64,000 bases of DNA from Betaproteobacteria bacterium (GCA_027492485.1 JAPUER010000022.1:16296-80295), one strand, 5' to 3'. Counted from the stretch's first letter, positions 7,812-17,986 are shown. Notes: generated by a model from the letters alone, not told the origin. Made by a program: numbers and translations.

Positions 7812-8843
7812 TCAGCGCGACGCAAAGCCGGTCAGCACGCCGGCGACGTTGTCGCCGATTTCGGCCACCGCGTAGCCGCCTTCCATCACGAACAGCGTCG
7901 GCGTTCCGAGCGTCGCGATGCGTTCGCCCATGCGCGGATAGTCCGGTGTTTTCAGCTTGAAGTGCGAAATCGGGTCGCCCTCGAAGGTATCGACGCCGAG
8001 CGAGACCACCAGCGCATCCGGCCGGAACGCCTTGATGCGCGCCAGCGCCTGGTCGAGCGCGGCAAACCAGCCCTCGACCGAGGTACCGGCCGGCAGCGGC
8101 AGATTGCAGTTGAAGCCGAGTCCGTCACCGCGCCCCGCCTCATCGGCGTGACCGAGGAAGAACGGATACTCGGTCAGCGGATCGCCATGAACGCTGACGA
8201 ACAGCACGTCGGCGCGGTCGTAAAAGATGTCCTGGGTGCCGTTGCCGTGGTGATAGTCGACGTCGAGAATCGCCACCCGCGCCGATCCGGCGTCGCGCAG
8301 CGCCTGGGCGGCGATGGCGGCCTGATTGAGGAAGCAGTAACCGCCGAAGAAATCGCGTCCGGCATGATGGCCGGGCGGGCGCGACAGCACGAAAGCGCCG
8401 GGTTCGCCGGCTGTCAGCAACGCCACGCCGGTCAGCGCGCAGTCGGCGCCGGCCCGCGTCGCCGCCCAGGTGCCGGCCGTGAGCGGCGAACCGGCATCGA
8501 ACGAATAGCGGCCCATGCGGGCGGCGAAGTTCTGCGGCTCGAGGTCGCAACGCATGCCGCGAATCGGCCACACCGAGGGAAACGCATCGCCGGCTCCGCC
8601 CAGCGCCACGTACTCGGCGTGCGCACCACGCAGAAAATTGACGTAGGACTCGCTATGCACCTTCAGGATGACGGCGTCGTCGTGTGGCGTCGGCGGCAGC
8701 ACCTCGCCCAGATGCGCGGCCTGCACCGCGGCGAGCACCCAGTCGGCGCGCTCCGGCTTCTCGAACGCCGGCACTTTTTCGCCGCGGAAAAATTCGTAGG
8801 CGGCCCGATGCTGCCCATGCGCGGCGTTGTAGATGGTCTTCAT
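7812..8843 (-). CDS. Histone-deacetylase-family amidohydrolase (acetylpolyamine amidohydrolase-like)
   Basis: 343 residues. A zinc hydrolase that removes acetyl groups from acetylated amines such as polyamines or acetyl-lysine. Diagnostic motifs are RPPGHHAGRDFFGGYCFLN (catalytic His pair), DVDYHHGNGTQDIFY (zinc Asp and His), GVDTFEGDP (second zinc Asp) and EGGYAV near the C-terminus. The N-terminus MKTIYNAAHGQHR matches the polyamine-deacetylase branch rather than AcuC. Start ATG 8843 is chosen because upstream codons run into a repeat. It lies downstream of the oplAH operon on the same strand, but repeat 8976-9062 intervenes. Substrate is inferred from subfamily only. Confidence 0.85.
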   Translation of the reverse strand: MKTIYNAAHGQHRAAYEFFRGEKVPAFEKPERADWVLAAVQAAHLGEVLPPTPHDDAVILKVHSESYVNFLRGAHAEYVALGGAGDAFPSVWPIRGMRCDLEPQNFAARMGRYSFDAGSPLTAGTWAATRAGADCALTGVALLTAGEPGAFVLSRPPGHHAGRDFFGGYCFLNQAAIAAQALRDAGSARVAILDVDYHHGNGTQDIFYDRADVLFVSVHGDPLTEYPFFLGHADEAGRGDGLGFNCNLPLPAGTSVEGWFAALDQALARIKAFRPDALVVSLGVDTFEGDPISHFKLKTPDYPRMGERIATLGTPTLFVMEGGYAVAEIGDNVAGVLTGFASR

Positions 8844-8975
8844 CGCCCTATTTTGCCGTCTGCCCCCTCGCCACCGCTTCGTCCGGCAGACCGCCATAGG
8901 CGCCCATTTCCCGCATCGCCGAGAGCATCGTGATGCTGCTCGATGAGCGGTTGCCGGAAAAATGGCGGTGCAATC

Positions 8976-9062
8976 GTAGCCGTGATGGAGCGCAGCGGAA
9001 TCGAGGGCCACTGTGGTTCGATGAACAAATGCCTCGATTCCGCTGCGCTGCATCGTGGCTAC
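8976..9062. repeat. Inverted repeat with 31-bp arms at the end of oplAH
   Basis: Left arm 8976-9006 (GTAGCCGTGATGGAGCGCAG...) and right arm 9032-9062 are near-perfect reverse complements with about 3 mismatches and a 25-bp loop. The right arm contains the TAG stop of oplAH (minus strand, 9059-9061). It may act as a transcription or mRNA end structure for the catabolic operon. It looks like one member of a dispersed repeat family, but only one copy was seen here. Confidence 0.8.
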
Positions 9063-12000
9063 GTCGCCTTGCCGAAGCCTCCGCCGCCCGGCGTCTGGAT
9101 GACGAATACATCACCTTTATTCATTGCAACCTCGCAGATGTGACCGAAATCCTCGCGGCCGCCGTCCGCACGCTCGACCCAGTTCTTTGCCGGCACGCCC
9201 GGTTCGCCGCCGGCCATGCCGTGCGGCCGATTGACGCGGTTGTTGCCGAGGATCGCGGCCGTCATCGGCGCCAGAAAGCGGATGCGGCGATCGGCGCCGT
9301 CGCCGCCGCGATGCGCGCCCGCGCCGCCCGTACCATGATTGATGGTGTGGGAATCGACGCGAACCGGGTAGCGGAACTCGAGCACCTCGGGGTCGGTCAG
9401 CCGCGAGTTGGTCATGTGGCACTGCACGACGCTGGTGCCGTCGAAGGTCGGGCCGGCGCCGGAGCCGCCGGAAATCGTCTCGTAGTACTGATAAGTCTCG
9501 TTGCCGAACGTGAAGTTGGTCATCGTGCCGTAGGCGCCCGCGAGCACGCCGAGCGCGCCGTACAGGCAGTTGGTTGCGGCCTGCGAGACTTCGACGTTGC
9601 CAGCGACGACGGCGGCCGGATACACCGGCGACAGCATGCTGCCGTCCGGGATCACGATCTCGATCGGCTTCAGGCAGCCCGCATTCATCGGAATCTCGTC
9701 GTCGACCAGCGTGCGGAACACATAAAGCACAACGGCGCGGCTGACGCTGCGCGGCGCGTTGAAGTTACTGGGCCGCTGTGCCGAAGTGCCGGTGAAATCC
9801 ACCTTCGCCGAGCGCGAGGCGCGGTCGATCGACACCTTGACGTGAATATGGCTGCCATCGTCCAGGTCGACGCCGAATTCGCCATCGGTGAGCTTGTGGA
9901 TGACGCGGCGCACGCTTTCCTCGGCGTTGTCCTGCACGTACTTCATGTAAGCGACGACGACCTCGCGGCCGAAGTGCCCGACCATCTTCGCCAGCTCGGT
10001 CGCCCCCTTGTTGCAACTGGCGACCTGCGCCCGCAGGTCGGCGATGTTCTGCGTGACGTTGCGCACGGGGTACGCGTCGCGGGTGAGGATCGCGGTCAGC
10101 TCGTCTTCGAGGAAGATGCCTTCGCGAACGAGCTGCACGTTGTCGAGCAGCACACCCTCTTCGCTGATGTGCCTCGAGAACGGCGGCATCGAGCCGGGCG
10201 TGATGCCGCCGATGTCGGCGTGGTGGCCGCGGGCGGCGGTGTAGAACAGCGGCCTGCTCTCACCTTTCAGGAACACCGGCGTCACCACCGTCACGTCAGG
10301 GATATGGGTGCCACCGGCATACGGCGCATTGAGCACGAAGGCGTCGCCCGGCTTCATCGTGCCGGCGCGCTTTTCGAGGATCACGCGCACGCTCTCGCCC
10401 ATCGAGCCGAGATGCACCGGCATGTGCGGCGCGTTGGCGACGAGGTTGCCCTCGGGATCGAAGATCGCGCAGGAGAAATCGAGGCGCTCCTTGATGTTGA
10501 CCGAGTAGCTCGTGTTGGCGAGCGTCACGCCCATTTGCTCGGCAATGGCCATGAACAGGTTGTTGAAGACTTCGAGCAGCACCGGGTCGGCGGTGGTGCC
10601 GATCGCGTGCGCGCGCTCTTTCACCTTGGTGCGCTCCAGCACCAAGTGATTGAGCGGCGTCACCAGCGCGCGCCATTCGGGCTCGACGACCGTGGTGGCG
10701 ATCGGCTCCTTGATGATGGCCGGACCGGTGACCACGTCGCCGGGGCGCAGATCCTCCCGGTAATAGACGCCGGTCTCGCGGTCGGCGTCGTCCATATAGG
10801 CACGCACGCTGGCGCGCGACTGCAGTGCCGTGTCGCGCGCCGTCAGTACCGGCGGCGCTTCGTTGGCCGATTGCGTCTGACCTATCGCTTCTGCAGCGAT
10901 CGCCTCGACGACGAGCGCGCGGCCGGGCATCAAAAAGCCGTAGCGCTGACGATAGGTGGACTCAAAAGCAGTGACCAGTGATGAGCAACCGGTGGCCGGC
11001 GTGACCGGAAGCTCGATCGCCGTGTCGGTACCGTCGTACTTGAGCGCGACCGAGTGGACGACGCGGACCTGCTCCGACGCGAGCCCCTGCGCTTCGACGT
11101 CGCCACGAGCGCCGTTGCCCAGCGCATCGAACTCGCCACGCAACGCCGCGAGCAGTTCATCGCTCAAGGGCTTCTCGACGGCCGCCTGGCGAAGCGTTCG
11201 CACATCGGCGAGACCCATGCCGTAGGCCGAGAGCACGCCCGCGAACGGGTGGATGTAGACGCGCTGCATGCCGAGCGCATCGGCAACCAGACAGGCGTGC
11301 TGGCCGCCGGCTCCGCCGAAGCAGGTCAGCGTGTATTCGGTGACGTCGTAGCCGCGCTGCACGCTGATGTGCTTGATCGCGTTCGCCATGTTCTCGACCG
11401 CGATGCGCAGGAAACCCGCCGCGATCGCCTCGGGCGTCTTCCTCTGGCCCGTTGCACGCTCGACCTCATCGGCGAGCTGCGCGAACTTGGCGACGACTGC
11501 GCCGGTGTCGAGCGGCTGGTCGCCGTTGGGACCGAACACTGCGGGGAACAACTCGGGGCGCAACTTGCCAACCATGACATTGCAGTCGGTCACGGTCAGT
11601 GGGCCACCACGACGGTATGCGGCAGGGCCGGGATTGGCGCCGGCGCTCTCGGGTCCGACGCGGAACTTGCTGCCGTCGAAGGTGCAGATCGAACCGCCGC
11701 CCGCCGCCACCGTGTGGATCTGCATGATCGGCGCACGCAGACGCACCCCGGCCACCTCGGTCTCGAACGCGCGTTCGTACTCGCCGGCAAAGTGCGTCAC
11801 GTCGGTCGACGTGCCGCCCATGTCGAAGCCGATCATCTTGTCGAAGCCCGCGAGTTGGGTGACGGCAGCCGCGCCGACGATGCCGCCAGCCGGTCCGGAC
11901 AGGATGGCGTCCTTGCCCTGGAAGCGATGCGCGTCGGTCAGTCCGCCCGCGCTTTGCATGAACTGCAGGCGCACGTCACCGAGCGAGGATTGCACCTGCT

Positions 12001-12691
12001 CGACGTAGCGACGCAGGATGGGCGACAAGTACGCGTCGACGACGGTGGTGTCGCCGCGCGACACGAATTTCATCAACGGCGACACCTCGTGCGACACGCT
12101 GATCTGCGTGAAGCCGATCTGCTGCGCAATGGCTTTCAGCGCATTTTCATGCGCGGCGTAGCGATAGCCATGCATCAGGCAGATGGCAACGGCGCTGAAC
12201 CCCTTGTCGTATGCGGCCTGCAGGTCGGCGCGTGCGGCGGCCTCGTGCAGCTGCGCGACGACGTCACCGTGCGCGCCGATCCGTTCGTCCACCTCGACCA
12301 CTGCCTCATAGAGCAGCTCGGGCAATTCGATCTTGCGCACAAACAGTTTGGGCCGCGCCTGATAGGCGATGCGAAGCTGGTCGCGAAAGCCACGGGTAAC
12401 GACCAGCAACGTGCGCTCGCCCTTGCGTTCCAGCAGCGCATTGGTCGCGACCGTGGTGCCCATCTTGACCGCTTCGATCTGCTCCGCCGGAATTGCCGCG
12501 CCCGGCTTGACGTCGAGCAGTTCGCGTACCCCCTGGACGGCGGCGTCCGCGTAGCGCTCGGGATTTTCAGACAACAGCTTGTGGGTGACCAGGCTGCCGT
12601 CGGGTCGGCGGGCGACGATGTCGGTAAAGGTGCCTCCGCGGTCGATCCAGAATTGCCAGCGCGGAATGTCGGGTTGAATTGGAGTGGTCAT
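9059..12691 (-). CDS. 5-oxoprolinase / hydantoinase, fused A and B subunits
   Basis: 1210 residues, a single-chain HyuA-HyuB fusion like ATP-dependent 5-oxoprolinase (OplAH). The N-terminal half has the ASKHA-type start [19 protein letters not shown] and [10 protein letters not shown]; the second half has the HyuB features [27 protein letters not shown] and [15 protein letters not shown]. The enzyme opens 5-oxoproline (pyroglutamate) to glutamate, or hydantoins in related enzymes. ATG 12691 is preferred to TTG 12700, since ATG sits 9 bp after the dctM stop. Last gene of dctP-dctQ-dctM-oplAH on the minus strand. The transporter and the divergent racemase-like gene support uptake and breakdown of a cyclic amide such as pyroglutamate; the exact substrate is inferred. 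Confidence 0.88.
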   Translation of the reverse strand: MTTPIQPDIPRWQFWIDRGGTFTDIVARRPDGSLVTHKLLSENPERYADAAVQGVRELLDVKPGAAIPAEQIEAVKMGTTVATNALLERKGERTLLVVTRGFRDQLRIAYQARPKLFVRKIELPELLYEAVVEVDERIGAHGDVVAQLHEAAARADLQAAYDKGFSAVAICLMHGYRYAAHENALKAIAQQIGFTQISVSHEVSPLMKFVSRGDTTVVDAYLSPILRRYVEQVQSSLGDVRLQFMQSAGGLTDAHRFQGKDAILSGPAGGIVGAAAVTQLAGFDKMIGFDMGGTSTDVTHFAGEYERAFETEVAGVRLRAPIMQIHTVAAGGGSICTFDGSKFRVGPESAGANPGPAAYRRGGPLTVTDCNVMVGKLRPELFPAVFGPNGDQPLDTGAVVAKFAQLADEVERATGQRKTPEAIAAGFLRIAVENMANAIKHISVQRGYDVTEYTLTCFGGAGGQHACLVADALGMQRVYIHPFAGVLSAYGMGLADVRTLRQAAVEKPLSDELLAALRGEFDALGNGARGDVEAQGLASEQVRVVHSVALKYDGTDTAIELPVTPATGCSSLVTAFESTYRQRYGFLMPGRALVVEAIAAEAIGQTQSANEAPPVLTARDTALQSRASVRAYMDDADRETGVYYREDLRPGDVVTGPAIIKEPIATTVVEPEWRALVTPLNHLVLERTKVKERAHAIGTTADPVLLEVFNNLFMAIAEQMGVTLANTSYSVNIKERLDFSCAIFDPEGNLVANAPHMPVHLGSMGESVRVILEKRAGTMKPGDAFVLNAPYAGGTHIPDVTVVTPVFLKGESRPLFYTAARGHHADIGGITPGSMPPFSRHISEEGVLLDNVQLVREGIFLEDELTAILTRDAYPVRNVTQNIADLRAQVASCNKGATELAKMVGHFGREVVVAYMKYVQDNAEESVRRVIHKLTDGEFGVDLDDGSHIHVKVSIDRASRSAKVDFTGTSAQRPSNFNAPRSVSRAVVLYVFRTLVDDEIPMNAGCLKPIEIVIPDGSMLSPVYPAAVVAGNVEVSQAATNCLYGALGVLAGAYGTMTNFTFGNETYQYYETISGGSGAGPTFDGTSVVQCHMTNSRLTDPEVLEFRYPVRVDSHTINHGTGGAGAHRGGDGADRRIRFLAPMTAAILGNNRVNRPHGMAGGEPGVPAKNWVERADGGREDFGHICEVAMNKGDVFVIQTPGGGGFGKAT

Positions 12692-12700
12692 CAACGGCAA

Positions 12701-14011
12701 CTACTTTTCCTTGCCCATCACCACGTCGGGGAGCCACGTCACGATCTCCGGAAACACTGTCAGCATGATGATGCAGGCGATCAGGCAAACAAAGAACGGA
12801 ATCGACGCCCGCGCGATGGTGTTCGAGTCCTTGCCTGTCATGTTCTGCAACACGAACAGATTGAAGCCGACCGGCGGCGTGATTTCGGCAATCTCGACCA
12901 TCAGGACAATGAAGATACCGAACCAGATCAGATCGAAACCGGCCTTCTGGATCATCGGCAGCACGACCGCCGACGTCAGCACGATCATGGAGATGCCGTC
13001 GAGCGCCGTACCGAGCAGGATGTAGACCACCGAGAGCACCGTGATCAGCATGTACGGACTCAGGTTCAGCGAAGCCACCCATTCGGCCAGCGCGATCGGA
13101 ATGCCCGTGAACGCCATCGTCAGGCTGAGGTATTTGGCGCCGGCGAGAATGAACATGATCATGCAGGAGACCCGCGTCGAGCTCATCAGCCCGGCCCAGA
13201 AGTTCTCCCAGGTCAGCATCTTGCTCCACCACGCAATGGCCAGCGACCCCAGCACGCCATACGCCGCACACTCGGTCGCGGTGGCGATTCCGGCAATCAG
13301 CACCCAGGTGATGAAGACAATCAGCAGCGACACCGGGATCAGCCGTCGCGAGGCATACATCTTCTGGCGAAAGCTCATCGCCGGTTCGACCGGGGGCATC
13401 TTGTCGCTATTGCGCGCCGCCCAGATGCCGATGTAGAGCGAAAAGATCCCCATCAGCAGGAAACCGGGCAGGAAGCCTGCGAGGAAGATGCGGATGATCG
13501 AGGCGTCAGCGGCGACGGCGTAGACCACCATCGTGATCGATGGCGGAATCAGGATGCCCAGGCCACCGGCTGTTGCCAGCGAGCCGATCGCGACGCGCTC
13601 GTCATAGCCGCGTCGCAGCAGTTCCGGCAGCGCCACTTTGGCGACGGTCGCGGTGGTCGCGGCCGAGGAGCCCGACACCGAACCGAACAGGCCGCAGGCC
13701 AGGATGTTCACATGCAGCAGGCGCCCCGGGATACGTCGCAGCCAGGGCGACAGGCCTTCGAACATCTCCTCCGAAAGCTTGGTGCGAAACAGGATCTCGC
13801 CCATCCAGATAAACATCGGCAGCGCCGCCAGCTCCCACGATGCCGTGGCATTCCAGAAGGCTGTGAACAGATTTTTGTCCGGCGGACTGGTGCCGAAGAC
13901 GGCCAGGCCGAACCAGCCAACGATAGCCAGCGCCACGCCGATCCAGACGCCGAAACAAAGCAGGACCAGCAACAAACCGAGCAGTAGTGCCGCGATTTCG
14001 ATGAGTCCCAT
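12701..14011 (-). CDS. dctM: TRAP transporter large permease subunit (DctM)
   Basis: 436 residues, about 12 hydrophobic segments, starting MGLIEIAALLLGLLLVLLCF. Large membrane subunit of a tripartite ATP-independent periplasmic transporter, which uses the sodium or proton gradient to import a ligand delivered by DctP. Segments such as GSVSGSSAATTATVAKVALPE and GGLGILIPPSITMVVYAV are typical of DctM. Its ATG directly follows the dctQ stop (TAAATG), so translation is probably coupled. oplAH follows 9 bp later. Confidence 0.93.
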   Translation of the reverse strand: MGLIEIAALLLGLLLVLLCFGVWIGVALAIVGWFGLAVFGTSPPDKNLFTAFWNATASWELAALPMFIWMGEILFRTKLSEEMFEGLSPWLRRIPGRLLHVNILACGLFGSVSGSSAATTATVAKVALPELLRRGYDERVAIGSLATAGGLGILIPPSITMVVYAVAADASIIRIFLAGFLPGFLLMGIFSLYIGIWAARNSDKMPPVEPAMSFRQKMYASRRLIPVSLLIVFITWVLIAGIATATECAAYGVLGSLAIAWWSKMLTWENFWAGLMSSTRVSCMIMFILAGAKYLSLTMAFTGIPIALAEWVASLNLSPYMLITVLSVVYILLGTALDGISMIVLTSAVVLPMIQKAGFDLIWFGIFIVLMVEIAEITPPVGFNLFVLQNMTGKDSNTIARASIPFFVCLIACIIMLTVFPEIVTWLPDVVMGKEK

Positions 14012-14545
14012 TTAGACGTCCTCGCTGAAATCGCCACGCGCATGGCGCTCGCGCACGGCAACCACGTAGTCGGGCTCATTGCCGCGAAGGACATGCCAGG
14101 CCTGATCGGTGACGGCGAGAAACAGCAGCACAGCACCCAACGCAAACGGTGCCTGCGGGATCCATAGCGGAATCGCCACCAGCCCGTTCGCGTAGTCGTT
14201 AAATTCCCACGACTCGTAGACAAAACGGCAAATTGCCCATGCAATGTAGCCGGTGAACAATGTCGCAAGCACCAGACACAGGATTTCCATGCGTCGCTGC
14301 CAGTGCCCGGACAACTTCTCGGTGATCAGCGACATGCGCACGAAGTCGCCATGCCGGAAGGTGGCGGCCAACCCGAGAAAGGCGGCCGAGGCGGTGAGCC
14401 AGGCGGTGATGTCGTCGCTGCCCCCGGTCTTCACCCCGATCTCGCGCATGATGGTCGTCGCAATCATCAGCGCAAAGATCGACAACACGCAGAACGCCGC
14501 CAGCACGCCGGCGGCCTCGAAAAGCCAAAGCAGTTTCTTTCGCAT
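14012..14545 (-). CDS. dctQ: TRAP transporter small permease subunit (DctQ)
   Basis: 177 residues with four membrane segments (AAGVLAAFCVLSIFALMIA, ITAWLTASAAFLGLAATF, EILCLVLATLFTGYIAWAI, PQAPFALGAVLLFLAV). The FRHGDFVRM stretch between segments 2 and 3 matches the DctQ family. ATG 14545 is chosen because the protein then begins MRKKLLWLFEA, a normal DctQ start; upstream codons lack similarity. It lies 112 bp after dctP and abuts dctM. Confidence 0.9.
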   Translation of the reverse strand: MRKKLLWLFEAAGVLAAFCVLSIFALMIATTIMREIGVKTGGSDDITAWLTASAAFLGLAATFRHGDFVRMSLITEKLSGHWQRRMEILCLVLATLFTGYIAWAICRFVYESWEFNDYANGLVAIPLWIPQAPFALGAVLLFLAVTDQAWHVLRGNEPDYVVAVRERHARGDFSEDV

Positions 14546-14657
14546 GCGTTCCCCGAGCGCTATGTGAGATGGCAGAAGCCGAAACGCCCTTGTGGGCCAG
14601 TGCGTGAACGCCTGCCGGATCGCCGCCGCCGGCAACGATCCGTGCCCGCGTCAGGCG

Positions 14658-15638
14658 TTACTTGTTGCGATACGCCGCGATCACGGCGCGGCCTTCGTCA
14701 CCGGCCTTGCGCTGCCATTCGGCCAGCATGACGTTGCCGGCCTTGCGCAGATCGGCGACCAGTTGTTCGCTCGGCACGGCGATGTTCATGCCTTTGGCCT
14801 TGAGCTGATCCTTGTACCAGTTGTTCTTGTCTTCGGAGAGCTTCCAGCCGCGCGCCTCGGCTTCTTTCGCCGCCTTCAGCACGGCAGTCTGAGTCGGCTT
14901 GTCGAGTGCCTCAAAGGCCTTCTTGTTCACGATCACCGCATTCTTCGGCAGCCAGGCTTGCGTGTCGTACCAGTTCTTGATGCTTTCGTACGTCTTGGTG
15001 TCGTAACCGGTCGAGCCCGACGACATATAGCTTTCGACCACGCCCGTCGAGAGCGCCTGGCTCAGTTCCGCCGCCTGCACGGTGACGGGTTGTGCGCCGA
15101 GCAACTCGGCGAGCTTCGCGGTAGCCGGGCTGTAAGCGCGCCACTTGCTGCCCTTCAGATCATCGCCTCGGGCCAGCGGTTTCTTGCTGTAGATCCCCTG
15201 CGGCGGCCACGGCACGGTGTAGAGCAGCATCATGCCCTGCTTGCCGAGGGTGGTGTCGAGCGCAGCTTTCGACGCGTCGTACAGCTTTTTCGATTCGGCG
15301 TAGCTGCTGGCGAGGAACGGGATGCCGTCGAGACCGTAGAGCGGGTTCTCGTTCTCGAAATTGACCAGCAACACTTCACCCGCCTGCACCTGCTGCCCCT
15401 GCACGGCACGTTTGATTTCCGGCGCCTTGATCAGCGAAGCGTTGGCGTGAACCGTGATTTTCAGTTTGCCGGCCGATGCTTTCTCGACGTCGCCTGCGAA
15501 TTGCAGCAGGTTCTCGGTGTGGAAGTTCGTCGTCGGATACGCCGAAGCCAAGTCCCACTTGGTCTGTGCCGAAGCGGGGATTGATGCCATCGTGCCGGCC
15601 ATTACCGCCGCGGCAAGGAGAGTCTTGTGCAGTTTCAT
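14658..15638 (-). CDS. dctP: TRAP transporter solute-binding protein (DctP)
   Basis: 326 residues with a signal peptide ending near ASIPASAQ (residue 24), hence periplasmic. DctP family segments include KWDLASAYPTTNFHTENL, SKWRAYSPATAKLAELLG and ESYMSSGSTGYDTKTYESIK. ATG 15638 has GGAGA seven bases upstream. It captures the ligand and hands it to DctQM. Some Bordetella DctP proteins bind pyroglutamate; the presence of oplAH in the same operon makes pyroglutamate a reasonable but untested candidate here. Transcribed divergently from the racemase-like gene. Confidence 0.92.
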   Translation of the reverse strand: MKLHKTLLAAAVMAGTMASIPASAQTKWDLASAYPTTNFHTENLLQFAGDVEKASAGKLKITVHANASLIKAPEIKRAVQGQQVQAGEVLLVNFENENPLYGLDGIPFLASSYAESKKLYDASKAALDTTLGKQGMMLLYTVPWPPQGIYSKKPLARGDDLKGSKWRAYSPATAKLAELLGAQPVTVQAAELSQALSTGVVESYMSSGSTGYDTKTYESIKNWYDTQAWLPKNAVIVNKKAFEALDKPTQTAVLKAAKEAEARGWKLSEDKNNWYKDQLKAKGMNIAVPSEQLVADLRKAGNVMLAEWQRKAGDEGRAVIAAYRNK

Positions 15639-15875
15639 CGTAGGGTCTCCGGTTAGTGTTGGTTGCGCCAGAATCGAGCGCCAGCCTTGGAGGGCACAAG
15701 CGCGGAACAGCCCATTTTGACGGATCGCGGCAGTCGGTTTGCCGTCGTCGTTCGATTCATGCGGTTGAAAGCAATATTTCATTTCAATTGCAAATTGTCA
15801 AAAGCACCACGAACGATGACGTCGACAGGCGATAGCCGTCGGGTTTCGTCGCGTGGTTTCGGCTAATCTATCGCC
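15639..15875. promoter_or_regulatory. Divergent promoter region, dctP and racemase-like gene
   Basis: 237 bp between two divergent starts. It contains a short inverted repeat CAATT-GCA-AATTG at 15785-15797 within an AT-rich patch, a candidate operator for a regulator of the catabolic block. No regulator gene is adjacent, and no confident sigma-70 or sigma-54 boxes could be placed. Confidence 0.35.
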
Positions 15876-16583
15876 ATGCCGGCGCCTGCCCCTGTGAACC
15901 TGACGCCCGGGCCGCCACGCGCGCTCGGCATCCTCATGCTGGACACCCAGTTTGACCGGCCGCCGGGCGACGCCGGCAATCCGGCGTCCTGGCCGTTCCC
16001 GGTGCAGATCGAGCGGGTATCGGGCGCCCATGCGCGCCCCGTCGTTAGCGGACAGTACGCCGCTGCTGGCGAATTCATCGCCGCCGGTCAGCGTCTTGCC
16101 GGCAACGGCGTAGCGGCGATCATCACAACCTGCGGTTTCCTGGTTCGTCATCAGGATGAGCTGGCGGGCGCGCTTCCGGTGCCAGTCGAAACCTCGACAC
16201 TGCTGCACTACGCCGCGCTGCAACGAGGCCTCGGCGACGACAAACGGGTGGCGATTCTCACCATCGATGCCGCCGCCCTTGGGCCGGATGTGCGCGCAGC
16301 CGCGGGCATCGATCGCGACGCGCTGGTGTTTTCGTTGCCGGCGACATCGCACTTTGTGTCGGCCATTCTGGACGCCAGATGCGCACTCGACGTGCAACGT
16401 GCCGAGGCGGAATGGGTCAAGCTCGCGCTCGACGTCCAGCGCCACCATCCGCAGCTGGGTATGTGGCTGTTCGAATGCGCCAATATGCCTCTCTATGCGG
16501 ACGCCGTCCGTCGGGCTACCGGTTTGCCGGTGTTCGACGCATTGAGCATGGGGCGCAGGCTGTACGCCAGGAGCGGCCGATGA
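15876..16583 (+). CDS. Asp/Glu/hydantoin racemase-superfamily protein
   Basis: 235 residues. The two-domain Asp/Glu racemase fold uses two Cys as acid/base pair; here they are plausibly in IITTCGFLV (about residue 88) and in LFECANMPLYA (about residue 205), each at the usual place. RALGILMLDTQF and VAILTIDAA are the expected beta-strands. It is divergent from the dctPQM-oplAH operon, which acts on a cyclic amino acid derivative, so interconversion of D and L forms of the substrate is a sensible inference. Its TGA overlaps the xerD ATG (ATGA), suggesting cotranslation with an unrelated gene. Enzyme activity not certain; some relatives are decarboxylases or isomerases. Confidence 0.7.
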   Translation: MPAPAPVNLTPGPPRALGILMLDTQFDRPPGDAGNPASWPFPVQIERVSGAHARPVVSGQYAAAGEFIAAGQRLAGNGVAAIITTCGFLVRHQDELAGALPVPVETSTLLHYAALQRGLGDDKRVAILTIDAAALGPDVRAAAGIDRDALVFSLPATSHFVSAILDARCALDVQRAEAEWVKLALDVQRHHPQLGMWLFECANMPLYADAVRRATGLPVFDALSMGRRLYARSGR

Positions 16584-17494
16584 TCGCGGCCAGCGCCGCC
16601 ACCGGCGAATTGATCGACCGCTTTTGCGACCATCTCTGGCTGGGCGATGGCCTCGCCACGACCACGCTGGACAACTACCGTCAGGACATGCTCCGCTACG
16701 ACGCGTGGTGCACGGACAGCGGCATCGCGGCATCGACTGCCACCCGCAGCGACATCGAGCGCTATCTGGCGGCGCAGTTTGCCGCCGGTGCCCGCCCCGC
16801 GTCGATCAACCGGCGCCTGTCGACGCTGCGGCGTTTCTACCGCTGGCAACTGGAGAGCGGCGCCGTCACCGTCAATCCCTGCGATCTCATCGAGGCGCCG
16901 CGTGCCGTCCGTTATCTGCCAAAAACGCTGTCCGAACAACAGGTCGAGGCGCTGCTGCAATCCCCTGAAGTACATACGCCGCTCGGCGAGCGCGACGCCG
17001 CCATGCTGGAGACGCTTTACGCGACCGGGCTGCGCGTCAGCGAACTGGTTGGCCTGAAAGTGCAGCAGGTCAATCTGGAGCTTGGTCTGGTCAAGGTCAT
17101 TGGCAAGGGCTCGAAAGAACGACTGGTGCCGCTGGGCGAGCCCGCAGTGGCGGCTATACGGCGCCACACCGCCGGCGCGCGGCTAGGCTGGTTGCCACCG
17201 CCGAAGCGAAGCGATTACCTGTTCCTGACCTCGCGCGGCGAACCGATGACCAGGCAAGCCTTCTGGCATCTGATCAAACGCCACGCGCTGAACATCGGCA
17301 TCGATCCCGCGAGCCTGTCGCCGCATACCCTTCGTCACGCTTTCGCGACCCACCTGCTGAATCACGGCGCCGATTTGCGCGTGGTGCAAATGTTGCTCGG
17401 GCACAGCGACATCACCACCACCCAGATCTACACCCACGTCGCGCGTGAACGGTTGAAGCAGTTGCACCAGCAGCATCACCCACGCGGGAAATAA
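16580..17494 (+). CDS. xerD: Site-specific tyrosine recombinase XerD
   Basis: 304 residues, the standard XerD length. XerD with XerC resolves chromosome dimers at dif. Catalytic residues are all visible: R152 (GLRVSE), K178 (GKGSKER), H249 and R252 (PHTLRHAFATHLL), H275 (LLGHSDI) and Y284 (TTQIYTHV). The N-terminal core-binding domain (about 10-100) is intact. No phage or integron neighbours are present, so this is the housekeeping recombinase. ATG 16580 overlaps the stop of the racemase-like gene; ybaK follows 6 bp after its stop. Confidence 0.94.
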   Translation: MIAASAATGELIDRFCDHLWLGDGLATTTLDNYRQDMLRYDAWCTDSGIAASTATRSDIERYLAAQFAAGARPASINRRLSTLRRFYRWQLESGAVTVNPCDLIEAPRAVRYLPKTLSEQQVEALLQSPEVHTPLGERDAAMLETLYATGLRVSELVGLKVQQVNLELGLVKVIGKGSKERLVPLGEPAVAAIRRHTAGARLGWLPPPKRSDYLFLTSRGEPMTRQAFWHLIKRHALNIGIDPASLSPHTLRHAFATHLLNHGADLRVVQMLLGHSDITTTQIYTHVARERLKQLHQQHHPRGK

Positions 17495-17500
17495 TCCACC

Positions 17501-17986
17501 ATGCCGAAAAACGAAGACTTCCCCGTCACTCAGGCCATTCGCGCACTGCGCAGCGCAAAGGCCGAATTCACGCCGCATCTGTACGACTACGTGGAGCATG
17601 GCGGCACCGCCCATTCCGCCGCCAGCCTTGGCGTCGATGAGCACGCCGTCATCAAGACCATCGTCCTCGAAGACGAGCGCAGACAAGCGCTGATTTGCCT
17701 GCAACATGGCGATCGCGAGGTCTCGACCAAAAACCTGGCGCGAACGATTGGCTGCAAAACCATCACTCCTTGTGCGCCCGACGTGGCCAACCGCCACACC
17801 GGCTATCTGGTCGGCGGCACCTCACCGTTCGGCACCCGCAAGCCGATCCCGATCTACATGCAGGAAAGCATTGCCGCGTTGCCGCGCATCTACATCAACG
17901 GCGGCAAACGCGGGTTTCTGGTTAGCATGCCCCCTGCCAATCTGCTTCGCGTGCTGAAACCGACATTGGTGGACGCCGCCGCCTGA
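17501..17986 (+). CDS. ybaK: Cys-tRNA(Pro)/Cys-tRNA(Cys) deacylase YbaK/EbsC
   Basis: 161 residues. Hydrolyses Cys mischarged on tRNA(Pro), an editing function acting in trans. The family pattern is clear: Lys in HAVIKTIVLED (catalytic region), the segment VSTKNLARTIGCK, and GYLVGGTSPFGTRKPIPIYM, the typical G-x-x-S/T-P-F-G loop. It starts 6 bp after xerD and is probably cotranscribed. Confidence 0.92.
   Translation: MPKNEDFPVTQAIRALRSAKAEFTPHLYDYVEHGGTAHSAASLGVDEHAVIKTIVLEDERRQALICLQHGDREVSTKNLARTIGCKTITPCAPDVANRHTGYLVGGTSPFGTRKPIPIYMQESIAALPRIYINGGKRGFLVSMPPANLLRVLKPTLVDAAA

Noticed and set aside
8930-13987. Very long open frames on the plus strand (up to 977 codons) opposite oplAH and dctM
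   Set aside because: They are antisense shadows of high-GC genes; composition is Arg/His/Gly-rich with no motifs, and the minus-strand proteins are clearly the real ones.
16580-17494. XerD as a prophage or integron integrase
   Set aside because: Standard XerD length and sequence, no phage genes, att repeats or cassette sites nearby.
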